NCBI RefSeq assembly: GCF_014360585.1
Contig: NZ_JACIXG010000016.1
Location: forward strand, 1-64,000
Origin: Nocardioides sp.
GTDB lineage: Bacteria > Actinomycetota > Actinomycetes > Propionibacteriales > Nocardioidaceae
DNA: 64,000 bases
Direction: 5' to 3'
Of this stretch, positions 21,983 through 32,336 are shown piece by piece; the stretch's first letter is position 1, and every line of letters begins with the position of its first letter. Under the pieces are notes generated by a model, which saw only the letters and a list, made by a program, of their open reading frames with translations, was not told the DNA's origin and searched no databases. The position numbers and the translations under genes were made by a program.

Positions 21983-23178
21983 CGGGCAACTCCCTGCTCG
22001 GTGGGGCTGTCAGTGTCCTGGTCGCTGTCGACATAACGCCGTTTCATCCGACCTCCGATCCTGGTGACGACCTCGTAGGCGATGGTCTCGCTCGCCTCGG
22101 CCCAGTCCTGGGCGGTCGGCTCGCCGTCGGCGCCGGTCCCCCACAGAACCACCTCGGCACCCGGCTCGACCGAGGTGTCGCCGAGGTCGACCACGATCTG
22201 ATCCATGCAGACGGTGCCGCGCACCGGCCGCCGCGCCCCACCGACCCACACCGACGCGCGGTTTCCGGCCCGGCGCTGGATCCCTTCGGCGTAGCCGACC
22301 GGGATCAGCCCCACTGTCGTCGGCTGCTCGGCCACCCACGTGTGGTTGTAGGAGACGCCCGCGCCGGCTTCGATCTGCTTGACCAGCGCGAGCTCGGCCC
22401 GCACGGTCATCGCGGGGATCAGCCCGAGCTCCGCCCAGGGCGATCCGTCGACACCCGGCGCCGGATCGATGCCGTACGTCGCGACCCCGACCCGGACCAG
22501 GTCGAGCCGCGCGCTGGGGCGAAGCAGAGCTCCCGCGGAGTTGGCGAGGTGGCGTACCTCAGGCCGCAGGCCCGCCTGCTCCGCGATCGCGACCGCCTCA
22601 CCGAAGACCTTCTCCTGGAGCGCGCTGGCCGGGTCCGCGGGATTCTCTCCTGCGCTGAAGTGCGACCAGATCCCGGTGATGCGGATAGCTCCCTCGGCCT
22701 CGAGGATGCGTGCCAGCGCGACCAGGTTCGACCAGTCGGCGAACGCCGCGCCGCCCCGGGCGAGCCCGGTGTCGACCTTGAGCTGCACCCGCGGCGTACG
22801 CCCCAGGGCGTCGCCGGCCGCGGCGAACTTCTCCAGGTCGGCGACGGTGTAGGCGGTGACGTCGACGTCCGCCGCCAACAGGTCCTCGGCGGGCTCGCTC
22901 GGCATGATCAGCCACGCCAGCAGTCGGCCCTGGTCGCCGGCCGCGCGCAGCGCGAGCGCCTCGTCGACAGAGGCCACGCCGAGCCAGTCCGCGCCGCCCT
23001 CACGGGCGGCCCGCCCGGCCTCGACCAGGCCGTGCCCGTAGCCGTCAGCCTTGACCACCGTCATGATCGGCGTACGCAGATACTCCCTCAGCCGCGAGAC
23101 GTTGTGTCGGATCGCAGCGAGGTCGATGACGATCTCGGCTCGCCGAAGCGGAGCCCGAGTCGCTGGGCTCGGTGACAT
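21979..23178 (-). CDS. alr: Alanine racemase
   Basis: AIRHNVSRL, VVKADGYGHG, PVRGTVCMDQIVVDLG. Confidence 0.95.
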   Translation of the reverse strand: MSPSPATRAPLRRAEIVIDLAAIRHNVSRLREYLRTPIMTVVKADGYGHGLVEAGRAAREGGADWLGVASVDEALALRAAGDQGRLLAWLIMPSEPAEDLLAADVDVTAYTVADLEKFAAAGDALGRTPRVQLKVDTGLARGGAAFADWSNLVALARILEAEGAIRITGIWSHFSAGENPADPASALQEKVFGEAVAIAEQAGLRPEVRHLANSAGALLRPSARLDLVRVGVATYGIDPAPGVDGSPWAELGLIPAMTVRAELALVKQIEAGAGVSYNHTWVAEQPTTVGLIPVGYAEGIQRRAGNRASVWVGGARRPVRGTVCMDQIVVDLGDTSVEPGAEVVLWGTGADGEPTAQDWAEASETIAYEVVTRIGGRMKRRYVDSDQDTDSPTEQGVAR

Positions 23179-23207
23179 GGTGTCAAGGGTAGTTCCTGCG
23201 CAGTGCT

Positions 23208-24713
23208 CTACCGGGAAGGGGGCGAGAGGGACCGGATGACGGCGGGTATCGCAGCGGCGACCCCGCTCGCCGTGACCGGTCCACCGTCGCTCGCCAGCGT
23301 CGCTGCCGCGCCGTGCAGCCAGGCGCCCGCCGACGCCGCGTCGATGGGGGCGAGACCGGCAGCGAGCAGCGAACCGATCAGCCCGCCGAGCACGTCCCCG
23401 GATCCGGCGGTGGCCAGCCAGGAGGTCCCGGTCGTGTTGACCCGTACCGGCGTGTCAGGGTCCGGCGACGCGATCGTGGTGCGCCGCCCCTTGAGCAGCA
23501 CCACGGCGTCGAACCGCTGGGCCGCGAGCCGCGCATAGTGCAGCGGACGAGCCTCGATGTCACCGCGGTCCTCGCGGATCAACGTCGCCAGCTCGCCCGC
23601 GTGCGGCGTCAGGATCGCGGGCACCCCGAGCGGCCCGTTCAACGGACGCAGGCTGTCGGCGTCAATGACCAGAGGTACGCCGCTGGCCCGTGCGAACGCG
23701 AGCGCGCTGTTGGCGCCGTCAGCGCTGCCGGAGCCGACCACCCAGGCCTGCGCCTGGCCGTCGCCGACGACCTCCGGGTGACGGCGCTTGACCCACTCCG
23801 AGGCGGTGCCGACGTAGCGCACCATCCCGGCGAGCCCGGTGTTGGCGCCGGCGACAGCCAGCAGTGCGGCACCGGGATAGGTGGCGCTGCCGACCCGCAG
23901 CCCGACGACCCCGCGGGAGTACTTGTGTCCGTCCGGCGCCGGTCGCGGCACCAGCGCGGCCACGTCGGCCGCCTCGAGGCTCTCGACCACCGGTGTCGGC
24001 AGGTCGAGTCCGATGTCGACCAGCTGCACCGTCCCGCACGCGGAGGCCGTCGGGTCGAGCAGATGACACGGCTTGTACGTGCCGAAGGTGACCGTCAGGT
24101 CCGCGCTCACGTGGGCCCCGTCGATCTCCCCGGTGTCGACGCAGACCCCGCTCGGCGTGTCGACGGCGACCACCGGAACCCCGGCGAGCGCCTCCAGCGC
24201 CTCCTCGGCGTCCGGCCTCAGCCCGGGCTTCCCCCCGATCCCGACGATCCCGTCGACCACGACGTCGACTGTGTTGGTCTCACTGCGCCTGATCTGGCCG
24301 GGTCTCCGCCTAGCGGCTCCGACGGCTCGACCAGCGGTGTGACCGTCGGTCGAGCCGGGTTCGTGAGGTACGAACGAACCCGTGTCGAGACCAACACAGT
24401 GCCCTCCCGCCGCCTTCAGCGCGGCCACCCCACCCGCGTGCGCCCGATCCGACAGCAACCACGCCTCGACCCGCGCCCCGCGACGCGCGAGCAGCGCCCC
24501 GGCGTACAAAGCGTCGCCACCGTTGTTGCCGCTCCCGACGAGCAGGACGACGCGCTTCCCGTAGGCGCCGCCGAGGCCTCGCCCGCGAAGGTGGCTGATG
24601 ACCGCGTATGCCAGCCCGGCAGCCGCACGCTGCATCAGGGCGCCTTCCGGCAGACTCGCCATCAAGGCTTTCTCTGCTGCTCTGACCTGCTCAACCGAGT
24701 GCGCACGCCGCAT
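23208..24713 (-). CDS. nnrD: Bifunctional NAD(P)HX epimerase / dehydratase with an internal repeat insertion
   Basis: Epimerase domain (GSGNNGGDALYAG) and carbohydrate-kinase-like domain (TPHAGE, TAGSGDVLGG); start set at MRRAHSVEQ. Confidence 0.9.
   Translation of the reverse strand: MRRAHSVEQVRAAEKALMASLPEGALMQRAAAGLAYAVISHLRGRGLGGAYGKRVVLLVGSGNNGGDALYAGALLARRGARVEAWLLSDRAHAGGVAALKAAGGHCVGLDTGSFVPHEPGSTDGHTAGRAVGAARRRPGQIRRSETNTVDVVVDGIVGIGGKPGLRPDAEEALEALAGVPVVAVDTPSGVCVDTGEIDGAHVSADLTVTFGTYKPCHLLDPTASACGTVQLVDIGLDLPTPVVESLEAADVAALVPRPAPDGHKYSRGVVGLRVGSATYPGAALLAVAGANTGLAGMVRYVGTASEWVKRRHPEVVGDGQAQAWVVGSGSADGANSALAFARASGVPLVIDADSLRPLNGPLGVPAILTPHAGELATLIREDRGDIEARPLHYARLAAQRFDAVVLLKGRRTTIASPDPDTPVRVNTTGTSWLATAGSGDVLGGLIGSLLAAGLAPIDAASAGAWLHGAAATLASDGGPVTASGVAAAIPAVIRSLSPPSR
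24271..24397. repeat. Dispersed inverted-repeat element (family 1), copy C, inside the nnrD/nnrE CDS
   Basis: GTGTTGGTCTCA...GGCTCGACCAGCGG...GTCGGTCGAGCC...GTGTCGAGACCAACAC. Confidence 0.85.
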
Positions 24714-24819
24714 GGGCCCAACCCTACGCGCCCCGTCCTCGCAGCGTACGGGCCGAAGGGCTCGAACACCCATCCGAAGGGCTCGAACGAACCCATCCGA
24801 AGGGCTCGAACGAACCCAG

Positions 24820-25173
24820 TCAGTTCTCCAGGACGACCATGGCCGAGGCGATCCCGGCATCGTGGGAGAGCGAGAGGTGGACGGTGACCACGCCGAGCTT
24901 CGTGGCCTGCGCCAGCACGGTGCCGCGGAGCTCGAACCGCGGCTGGCCGGACGACTCCGAGATCACCTCGGCGTCGTGCCACTCCATCCCCACCGGCGCG
25001 CCGAGCGCCTTGGCCAGCGCCTCCTTCGCGGCGAACCGGGCGGCCAGCGAGGCCATCGGCTTCGTCGCCTCGGCCGGGGTGAACAGGCGCTCACGCAGCC
25101 GCGGCGTACGCTCCAGCGACTCCTCGAAGCGTCCGAGGTCGCAGACGTCGATCCCGACTCCGAGGACAGCCAT
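24820..25173 (-). CDS. acpS: Holo-ACP synthase
   Basis: [27 protein letters not shown]. Confidence 0.95.
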   Translation of the reverse strand: MAVLGVGIDVCDLGRFEESLERTPRLRERLFTPAEATKPMASLAARFAAKEALAKALGAPVGMEWHDAEVISESSGQPRFELRGTVLAQATKLGVVTVHLSLSHDAGIASAMVVLEN

Positions 25174-25186
25174 CAGCGCGCCGCCG

Positions 25187-27031
25187 TCACTCGACCGTGA
25201 CGGACTTGGCGAGGTTGCGGGGCTGGTCGACGTCGTAGCCGAGCTCGGTGGCGAGCTGGCAGGCGAAGAGCTGCAGCGGCACGACCGCGACCAGAGGCTG
25301 CAGCAGCACCGGCACCTTGGGCAGCCGGATGATCGTGTCGGAGACCGCGTCGACCGAGTCGTCGCCCTCCTCGACCAGCGCGATGGTCCGCGCTCCGCGG
25401 GCGCGCACCTCCATGATCCCCGAGCGCATCTTGTCGTGGAGGAAGTCGCGGCCGCGCGGGGGCACGATGCACCAGATCGGCAGGCCCTCCTCCACCAGCG
25501 CGATCGGACCGTGCTTGAGCTCGCCGGCGGCGAAGCCCTCGGCGTGCAGGTAGGCGAGCTCCTTGAGCTTGAGGGCACCCTCCAGGGCGACCGGGTAGCC
25601 GGCGTGGCGGCCCAGGAACAGGAACGCCCGACGGTCGGCGTACTCACGCGCCAGGTCATAGACCTGCGGCGCGGTCTCGAGGACCTTCGAGACCGCGTCG
25701 GGCATCGCCTCGAGCTGGGTCATCACCCCGTCGATCTCGTCGCCGTACATCGTGCCCTTGGCCTGCGCCAGGTAGAGCGCGAGCAGGTAGCAGGCGACCA
25801 GCTGGGTGACGTACCCCTTGGTCGACGCGACCCCGATCTCCGGACCGGCGTGGGTGTAGATGACCGCGTCGGACTCGCGCGGGATCGTGGATCCGTTGGT
25901 GTTGCAGATCGCCAGCACCTTGGAGCGCTGCGAGCGCGCGTGCCGGATCGCCTGCAGGGTGTCGGCGGTCTCGCCGGACTGCGAGATCGCGACCACGAGC
26001 GTCGAGTTGTCGAGGATCGGGTCGCGGTAGCGGAACTCGGAGGCCAGCTCGACCTCGACGGAGATCCGGCACCAGTGCTCGATGGCGTACTTCGCCACCA
26101 TGCCCGCGTAGAACGACGTCCCCGCGGCGATGATGATGATCTTGGTGACCTCGCGCAGCTCGTCGTCGTCGAGCCGCATCTCGTCGAGGTGGAGAGCCCC
26201 CGAAGGCGTACGCCGCCCCAGCAGCGAGTCGGCGACGGCACGAGGCTGCTCGAGGATCTCCTTGCGCATGAACCAGTCGTGGCCGTCCTTCTCGGCGGCG
26301 GCCAGGTCCCAGTCGACGTGGAAGCGGCGGCCCTCGGCGACGGTGCCGTCGAAGTTGGTGACCGTCGCCCCCTCGCGGGTGATGGTGACGACCTGGTCCT
26401 GGTCGAGCTCCAGCGCCTCGCGGGTGTGCTCGATGAACGCGGCGACGTCGGAGCCGAGGAACGACTCCCCCTCGCCCAGACCGACCACGAGCGGGCTGTT
26501 GCGCCGGGCGGCGACGACCCGGGACGGGTCCTCGGCGTCGATGGCGACGAAGGTGAACGCACCTTCGAGGATCGAGCACACCTTCTGCATCGCGACCGTC
26601 AGGTCGGCTCCGCCGACGACCTCGCGCTCGAGCAGGTGGGCGGCGACCTCGGTGTCGGTCTGCGAGCTGAAGTCGTGACCGTCGCCCTCCAGCGAGGCAC
26701 GCAGCTCGGCGAAGTTCTCGATGATCCCGTTGTGCACGACCGCGACGCGTCCGGTGCGGCCGACGTGCGGGTGCGCGTTGTCGTCGGTCGGGCCGCCGTG
26801 GGTCGCCCAGCGGGTGTGACCGATCCCGGTCGTCGACGCCGGCAGCGGCGCGTCCGCGATCGCCTTCTCCAGGTTGGCGAGCTTGCCGGCCTTCTTGTCC
26901 GTGGCCAGCTTCCCGTCGGCGATCAGCGCGATCCCCGCGGAGTCATAGCCGCGGTACTCCAACCGCCGCAGGCCATCGATCACGACGCCCTGCGCCGACC
27001 GGTCTCCGACGTACCCAACGATGCCGCACAT
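25187..27031 (-). CDS. glmS: Glutamine-fructose-6-phosphate aminotransferase
   Basis: [12 protein letters not shown]-terminus, two SIS domains, [13 protein letters not shown]-terminus. Confidence 0.97.
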   Translation of the reverse strand: MCGIVGYVGDRSAQGVVIDGLRRLEYRGYDSAGIALIADGKLATDKKAGKLANLEKAIADAPLPASTTGIGHTRWATHGGPTDDNAHPHVGRTGRVAVVHNGIIENFAELRASLEGDGHDFSSQTDTEVAAHLLEREVVGGADLTVAMQKVCSILEGAFTFVAIDAEDPSRVVAARRNSPLVVGLGEGESFLGSDVAAFIEHTREALELDQDQVVTITREGATVTNFDGTVAEGRRFHVDWDLAAAEKDGHDWFMRKEILEQPRAVADSLLGRRTPSGALHLDEMRLDDDELREVTKIIIIAAGTSFYAGMVAKYAIEHWCRISVEVELASEFRYRDPILDNSTLVVAISQSGETADTLQAIRHARSQRSKVLAICNTNGSTIPRESDAVIYTHAGPEIGVASTKGYVTQLVACYLLALYLAQAKGTMYGDEIDGVMTQLEAMPDAVSKVLETAPQVYDLAREYADRRAFLFLGRHAGYPVALEGALKLKELAYLHAEGFAAGELKHGPIALVEEGLPIWCIVPPRGRDFLHDKMRSGIMEVRARGARTIALVEEGDDSVDAVSDTIIRLPKVPVLLQPLVAVVPLQLFACQLATELGYDVDQPRNLAKSVTVE

Positions 27032-27101
27032 GGCCGATGATCCTACGGCTCTCATGGGCCCCATAAGGAAGCGGCGGCGCAGGTACGTAACAATCGATGC
27101 C

Positions 27102-28067
27102 ATGTCACACCCCGGGCCACACGGCGATGACCGCGGCTCTTCGCCCTACGTCGAGCTCGACCGTAGCGCGTGGGCCGAGCTCGCGACCGAGACCGAGAGT
27201 CCGCTGACCGAGGCCGAGATCGAGTCTCTGCGTGGCCTGGGGGACCAGATCGATCTCAACGAGGTCGAGGAGGTCTACCTGCCGCTGAGCCGCCTGCTCA
27301 GCCTCTACGTCAGCGCCTCGGACAAGCTCCACGACCAGCAGGAGCTGTTCCTCGGCAAGACGATGCCGGAGCGTACGCCCTTCGTCATCGGCGTCGCCGG
27401 GTCCGTCGCCGTCGGCAAGTCGACCACCGCCCGCGTACTCCAGCAGATGCTCGCGCACTGGCCCGAGCACCCCAATGTCGCCCTGGTCACCACCGACGGG
27501 TTCCTCTACCCCAACGCCGAGCTCGAGCGTCGCGGTCTGATGGAGCGCAAGGGCTTCCCGGAGTCCTACGACCGCAAGGCCCTGCTCCGGTTCCTCGTCG
27601 ACCTCAAGTCCGGCGAGGACGAGGTGCGCGCGCCGATCTACTCACACCTCACCTACGACGTCACCGACCGGACCGTGACCGTCAAGAAGCCCGACATCGT
27701 CATCCTCGAGGGGCTCAACGTCCTGCAGCCCTCCCGGGTGCGCGCCGACGGCACCATCTCGCTGGCCCTCTCCGACTTCTTCGACTTCTCCGTCTTCGTC
27801 GACGCCGACTCGCGCGACATCAAGCAGTGGTACGTCGATCGCTTCCTGCGTCTGCGCGAGACGGCCTTCCGTGACCCGTCGTCGTACTTCACCAAGTACG
27901 CCGCCCTGTCTCACGACGAGGCCGTCACCCGCGCGACCGAGATCTGGAACGAGATCAACGGCCCCAACCTCCGCCAGAACGTCCTCCCCACCCGCTCCCG
28001 CGCCACGTTGGTGCTGAGGAAGGACCGCGACCACTCCGTCCGCTACGTGCGCCTGCGGAAGATCTGA
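27102..28067 (+). CDS. coaA: Pantothenate kinase type I
   Basis: [40 protein letters not shown]. Confidence 0.96.
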   Translation: MSHPGPHGDDRGSSPYVELDRSAWAELATETESPLTEAEIESLRGLGDQIDLNEVEEVYLPLSRLLSLYVSASDKLHDQQELFLGKTMPERTPFVIGVAGSVAVGKSTTARVLQQMLAHWPEHPNVALVTTDGFLYPNAELERRGLMERKGFPESYDRKALLRFLVDLKSGEDEVRAPIYSHLTYDVTDRTVTVKKPDIVILEGLNVLQPSRVRADGTISLALSDFFDFSVFVDADSRDIKQWYVDRFLRLRETAFRDPSSYFTKYAALSHDEAVTRATEIWNEINGPNLRQNVLPTRSRATLVLRKDRDHSVRYVRLRKI

Positions 28068-28074
28068 TCCCCCC

Positions 28075-28204
28075 GCTGGTCGAGCCGGATTCGTGAGGAA
28101 CGAACGAATCCGTGTCGAGACCAACACGTTCCCATCAGCGCTCGTTCGAGACCGTGTTGGTCTCGACACGCCTTCGCCTAGCGGCTCCGGCGGCTCGACC
28201 AGCG
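28075..28204. repeat. Dispersed inverted-repeat element (family 1), copy D
   Basis: Between convergent coaA and glmM; same terminal motifs. Confidence 0.85.
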
Positions 28205-28211
28205 AGGGAAG

Positions 28212-29567
28212 CTACAGGGCGAGCCGCGTGCGTACGACGTCCGCGAGCCGCTCAGCACACGCCTCGGCCTCGTGGTGAGTCGGAGCCTCGACCATGACGC
28301 GGACGAGGTTCTCGGTGCCGGAAGGGCGCAGCAGGACGCGGCCGGAGCCGGCAAGAGCCTTCTCCTCGGCGGCGATGGCCTCGAGAAGGCCGTCGTCGGT
28401 CTTGCAGCGGGTCTTGTCGACGCCCTTGACGTTGAGCAGGACCTGCGGGAGCCGGGTGACTGCGGAGGCGAGGTCGGCGAGGGTGCGGCCGGTGAGGCTC
28501 ATCCGCTGCAGGACGTGCAGCGCGGTGAGGATGCCGTCGCCGGTGGTGGCGTGCTCGCTCATGATGATGTGGCCGGACTGCTCGCCGCCGATGGTGTAGC
28601 CGCCGCGACGCATCTCCTCGAGCACGTAGCGGTCGCCCACGGCGGTCTGCTTCACCTGGACGCCTGCGGCGTCCATCGCCTTGACGAAGCCGAGGTTGCT
28701 CATCACGGTGACGACCACGGTGCCGCCCGGGAGCCGGCCGGTGTCGTGCAGGCCGAGGGCGAGGATCGCGATGAGCTGGTCGCCGTCGACCAGGTTGCCG
28801 TCACCGTCGACGGCCAGGCAGCGGTCCGCGTCGCCATCCCAGGCGAAGCCGACGTCGGCGCCGTGCTCGACGACCGCCTTCTGCAGCATCTCCGGGTGGG
28901 TCGAGCCGACGCCGTCGTTGATCGAGAGGCCGTCGTTGATGTCGTTGATCGCGATCACCTTCGCACCGGCCTGGCGCAGGGTCAGCGGACCCGCGACGGC
29001 CGCGGCGCCGTTGGCGCAGTCGACGACGACGGTCAGTCCGTCGAGACGTCGCTCGAGCGTGGAGACCAGGTGGGCTGCGTACGCCTCCACCGGGTTCTCG
29101 TGGTACGAGATCCGGCCCACGGATGCGCCGGTCGGACGGTCCCACGGCTCTTCGAGGTGTGCCTCGATCCGGTCCTCGAGCACGTCGTCGAGCTTGTGCC
29201 CGCCGCGCTGGAGGAACTTGATGCCGTTGTCGGGCATCGGGTTGTGGGAGGCCGAGATGACCACGCCGAGGTCGGCCTGGAGAGCCGCCGTGAGGTAGGC
29301 GACCCCCGGCGTCGGCAGCACGCCCACCTCGATCACGTCGCAGCCGGCCGAGGCCAGACCGCCGGCGACCGTCGCCTGCAGGAACTGTCCCGAGACGCGC
29401 GAGTCGTTGCCGATGACGGCCAGCGGCTTGCGCCCGCTGCCAGAGACCCGCAGCTCCTCGGTCAGGACCAGTGCTGCAGACGTCGCCAGGTTCTGGGCGA
29501 GCGAGGCGGTGAGGACCTCGCCGTTCGCGAGACCGCGAACTCCATCAGTGCCGAAAAGGCGTGCCAC
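28212..29567 (-). CDS. glmM: Phosphoglucosamine mutase
   Basis: VARLFGTDGVRGLAN, ISASHNPMPDNGIKF, DGDADRC; GTG start. Confidence 0.95.
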   Translation of the reverse strand: MARLFGTDGVRGLANGEVLTASLAQNLATSAALVLTEELRVSGSGRKPLAVIGNDSRVSGQFLQATVAGGLASAGCDVIEVGVLPTPGVAYLTAALQADLGVVISASHNPMPDNGIKFLQRGGHKLDDVLEDRIEAHLEEPWDRPTGASVGRISYHENPVEAYAAHLVSTLERRLDGLTVVVDCANGAAAVAGPLTLRQAGAKVIAINDINDGLSINDGVGSTHPEMLQKAVVEHGADVGFAWDGDADRCLAVDGDGNLVDGDQLIAILALGLHDTGRLPGGTVVVTVMSNLGFVKAMDAAGVQVKQTAVGDRYVLEEMRRGGYTIGGEQSGHIIMSEHATTGDGILTALHVLQRMSLTGRTLADLASAVTRLPQVLLNVKGVDKTRCKTDDGLLEAIAAEEKALAGSGRVLLRPSGTENLVRVMVEAPTHHEAEACAERLADVVRTRLAL

Positions 29568-29612
29568 GTCCGTGTGACCTTCTTTCGTACGTCGGCCCCC
29601 GCCCGAAAAGAC

Positions 29613-29644
29613 TTGGGGTGCCTCGGCAAGCCGAGGCACCCCAA
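29613..29644 (-). terminator. Terminator downstream of rpsI
   Basis: 14-bp stem TTGGGGTGCCTCGG-caag-CCGAGGCACCCCAA, then GTCTTTTC on the minus strand. Confidence 0.8.
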
Positions 29645-29656
29645 CAATCTAGGCGA

Positions 29657-30157
29657 TCAGCGCTTGCTGAACTGCGAAGCCTTGCGGGCCTTCTTGAGAC
29701 CGGCCTTCTTCCGCTCCACGACGCGAGCGTCGCGGGTCAGCAGACCGGCCTTCTTCAGGGTCGGGCGGTTGGCCTCTTCGTCAACGATGTTGAGCGAGCG
29801 GGCCACGCCGAGACGCAGCGCGCCGGCCTGGCCGGCGATGCCGCCGCCGTCGATGCGGGCGATCACGTCGAAGCGACCCTCGAGCTGCAGCGCAGCGAAC
29901 GGCTCGTTCGCGATCTGCTGGTGCAGCTTGTTGGGGAAGTAGTCCTCGATCGTGCGGCCGTTGATGGTCCACGAACCGGTGCCCGGGACGATCCGGACGC
30001 GGGCCACGGACTCCTTGCGGCGGCCGGTGGCGGCAGCCGGGGCGATGGTCGCCGGGCGCTCGGGGGCGTCGGCGGAGGGGGCGCTCTCGGAGGTGAAAGC
30101 AACGCCCTGCTCGTCGGTCTCGAAGGTCTCCTCGACCTCTGCGGTGTTCTCAGTCAT
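29657..30157 (-). CDS. rpsI: 30S ribosomal protein S9
   Basis: C-terminus [19 protein letters not shown]. Confidence 0.97.
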   Translation of the reverse strand: MTENTAEVEETFETDEQGVAFTSESAPSADAPERPATIAPAAATGRRKESVARVRIVPGTGSWTINGRTIEDYFPNKLHQQIANEPFAALQLEGRFDVIARIDGGGIAGQAGALRLGVARSLNIVDEEANRPTLKKAGLLTRDARVVERKKAGLKKARKASQFSKR

Positions 30158-30171
30158 GTCCTGGTCCTGGC

Positions 30172-30615
30172 TCACTGGGAGATCTGCTTGATCTCGAACG
30201 GAACGGCCTGCTGCGCGACGTGCGGGTGCGTCGGACCGGAGTAGACCTTGAGCTTCTTGAGCATCTGACGGCCGAGCTTGTTCTTCGGCAGCATGCCCCA
30301 CACAGCGGTCTCGATCGCCTTGCGAGCGTCCTTCTCGAGGATCTCGCCGATCGGGGTCGCGGTCAGACCGCCCGGGTAGCCCGAGTGGCGGTAGGCCAGC
30401 TTGGTCTTGGCCTTGTTGCCGGAGAGGGAGACCTTCTCGGCGTTGATGATGATGACGAAGTCGCCGGTGTCCGCGTTGGGCGCGAAGATCGGCTTGTGCT
30501 TGCCCCGGAGGAGCTCAGCGGTCTGGACGGCGAGGCGGCCGAGACGGACATCGGCCGCGTCGATCACGAGCCAGGCGCGCTCGATGTCGCCCGGCTTGGG
30601 AGCGTAAGTACGCAC
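30172..30615 (-). CDS. rplM: 50S ribosomal protein L13
   Basis: [39 protein letters not shown]. Confidence 0.97.
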   Translation of the reverse strand: MRTYAPKPGDIERAWLVIDAADVRLGRLAVQTAELLRGKHKPIFAPNADTGDFVIIINAEKVSLSGNKAKTKLAYRHSGYPGGLTATPIGEILEKDARKAIETAVWGMLPKNKLGRQMLKKLKVYSGPTHPHVAQQAVPFEIKQISQ

Positions 30616-30938
30616 GTGTGCCTTCTTAGTTCGTAGTGCCCGCTCAGCGGGTGCAGAGCGGGATGTTGCTGCGTGGCTTCTGACGAACACGGCCCGGCTT
30701 GCCCTGTCCCCGGGAGTTCCCAGCGACAGTCATCCGGATCTGCGCCCCTGACCGTGCGAATGATCAGGACGCGGCAGGAGTCACGACCGAACAAGGTTAC
30801 GAGCCGCCATACACCAGAGACAAATCAAGACGTACGCCGCCGGGCCGCCGCCACCCGGATCCAGGCACGGCGACAAGCACCGCTGGCCGGCCGACGACAT
30901 GGCGACAGCGATAGGACATCTGGCGTACCCTGATCGTA

Positions 30939-30953
30939 GGATTGTCTGACAAT
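30939..30953. promoter_or_regulatory. Candidate GntR-type operator upstream of rocD
   Basis: Perfect palindrome GATTGTC-T-GACAATC. Confidence 0.55.
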
Positions 30954-31005
30954 CAGATGATCTCGCCTCAGATCACCAGAACACCCCATGAGATGGAGGA
31001 GTGCG

Positions 31006-32244
31006 ATGACCCTGCTCAACGAAGCTCAGGACACCGTTGCGACCAGCCTGACCCCCGCCGCCTTCGCCGCCGCCGAGGCGCACTCCGCGCACAACTACCA
31101 CCCTCTCGAGGTGGTGATCAGCCACGCCGAGGGCGCGTGGGTGACCGACGTCGACGGTCGCCGTTGCGTCGACATGCTGGCCGGCTACAGCGCGCTGAAC
31201 TTCGGTCACGGCCACCCCGCTCTGCTGTCCGCGGCCCGTGAGCAGCTCGACAAGGTCACCTTGACCTCCCGCGCCTTCGTGCACGACCAGTTCGCCGAGT
31301 TCACCGAGCGTCTGGCCGCGATGTGCGGCAAGGACATGGTGCTGCCGATGAACACCGGCGCCGAGGCCGTCGAGACCGCCATCAAGGTCGCCCGCAAGTG
31401 GGGTTACGACGTCAAGGGCGTCCCCGCCGACCAGGCCGAGATCATCGTGATGGCCGGCAACTTCCACGGCCGCACCACCACCATCGTCGGCTTCTCCGAC
31501 GACGCCGAAGCGCGCGACGGCTTCGGCCCGTTCGCCCCCGGCTTCGTGATGGTCCCCTACGCCGACCTCACCGCGATCGAGGCCGCCATCACCCCCAACA
31601 CGGTGGCCGTCCTGGTCGAGCCGATCCAGGGCGAGTCCGGCGTGGTCATCCCTGCCGACGACTTCCTGATCGGGCTGCGCGAGCTCTGCACCCGCGAGAA
31701 CGTGCTCTTCGCCGCCGACGAGATCCAGGCCGGCCTCGGCCGCACCGGCTACACCTTCGCCTGCGACCACGCCGGCGTGAAGCCGGACATGTACATCCTC
31801 GGCAAGGCGCTCGGCGGCGGCATCGTCCCCGTCTCGGCGGTCGTCGCCGACAAGGACGTCCTCGGCGTGATCGGCCCCGGCCAGCACGGCTCCACCTTCG
31901 GCGGCAACCCGCTCGCCTGCGCCGTCGGCACCGCCGTCGTCGAGCTGCTCGAGACCGGTGAGTTCCAGGCCCGCGCCGAGTCGCTGGGCAAGGTCCTGCA
32001 CGACCGGCTGATGGCGATGGTCGGCAATGGCATCGTCGGCTTCCGCTCCCGCGGCCTGTGGGCCGGCGTCGACATCGACCCGGCCGTCGGCTCCGGTCGC
32101 GAGATCTGCGAGCGCCTCCTGGCCCGCGGTGTACTCGCCAAGGACACCCACGGCTCCACCATCCGCCTCGCGCCGCCCCTGGTGATCACCGAGGAGGACC
32201 TCCACTGGGCCCTCGACCAGCTCGAGGCCGCCGTCAAGGCCTGA
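31006..32244 (+). CDS. rocD: Ornithine-oxo-acid transaminase
   Basis: Class III aminotransferase; MNTGAEAVETAIKVARKW, ADEIQAGLGRTG, LGKALGGG. Confidence 0.9.
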   Translation: MTLLNEAQDTVATSLTPAAFAAAEAHSAHNYHPLEVVISHAEGAWVTDVDGRRCVDMLAGYSALNFGHGHPALLSAAREQLDKVTLTSRAFVHDQFAEFTERLAAMCGKDMVLPMNTGAEAVETAIKVARKWGYDVKGVPADQAEIIVMAGNFHGRTTTIVGFSDDAEARDGFGPFAPGFVMVPYADLTAIEAAITPNTVAVLVEPIQGESGVVIPADDFLIGLRELCTRENVLFAADEIQAGLGRTGYTFACDHAGVKPDMYILGKALGGGIVPVSAVVADKDVLGVIGPGQHGSTFGGNPLACAVGTAVVELLETGEFQARAESLGKVLHDRLMAMVGNGIVGFRSRGLWAGVDIDPAVGSGREICERLLARGVLAKDTHGSTIRLAPPLVITEEDLHWALDQLEAAVKA

Positions 32245-32252
32245 CACCCCGA

Positions 32253-32319
32253 CAGATACGACGGGACGTTCTTGTCGGCTGCCACGCGGCAGACCGACGA
32301 GAACGTCCCGTCGTATCTG
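32253..32319. repeat. 67-nt near-perfect hairpin between convergent genes
   Basis: 26-nt arms CAGATACGACGGGACGTTCTTGTCGG / CCGACGAGAACGTCCCGTCGTATCTG (1 mismatch). Confidence 0.9.
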
Positions 32320-32336
32320 GAGATCAGCGAACCAAG

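Noticed and set aside
23313-27040. Long plus-strand ORFs (524 and 733 aa)
   Set aside because: Antisense to nnrD/nnrE, acpS and glmS; no recognisable domain.
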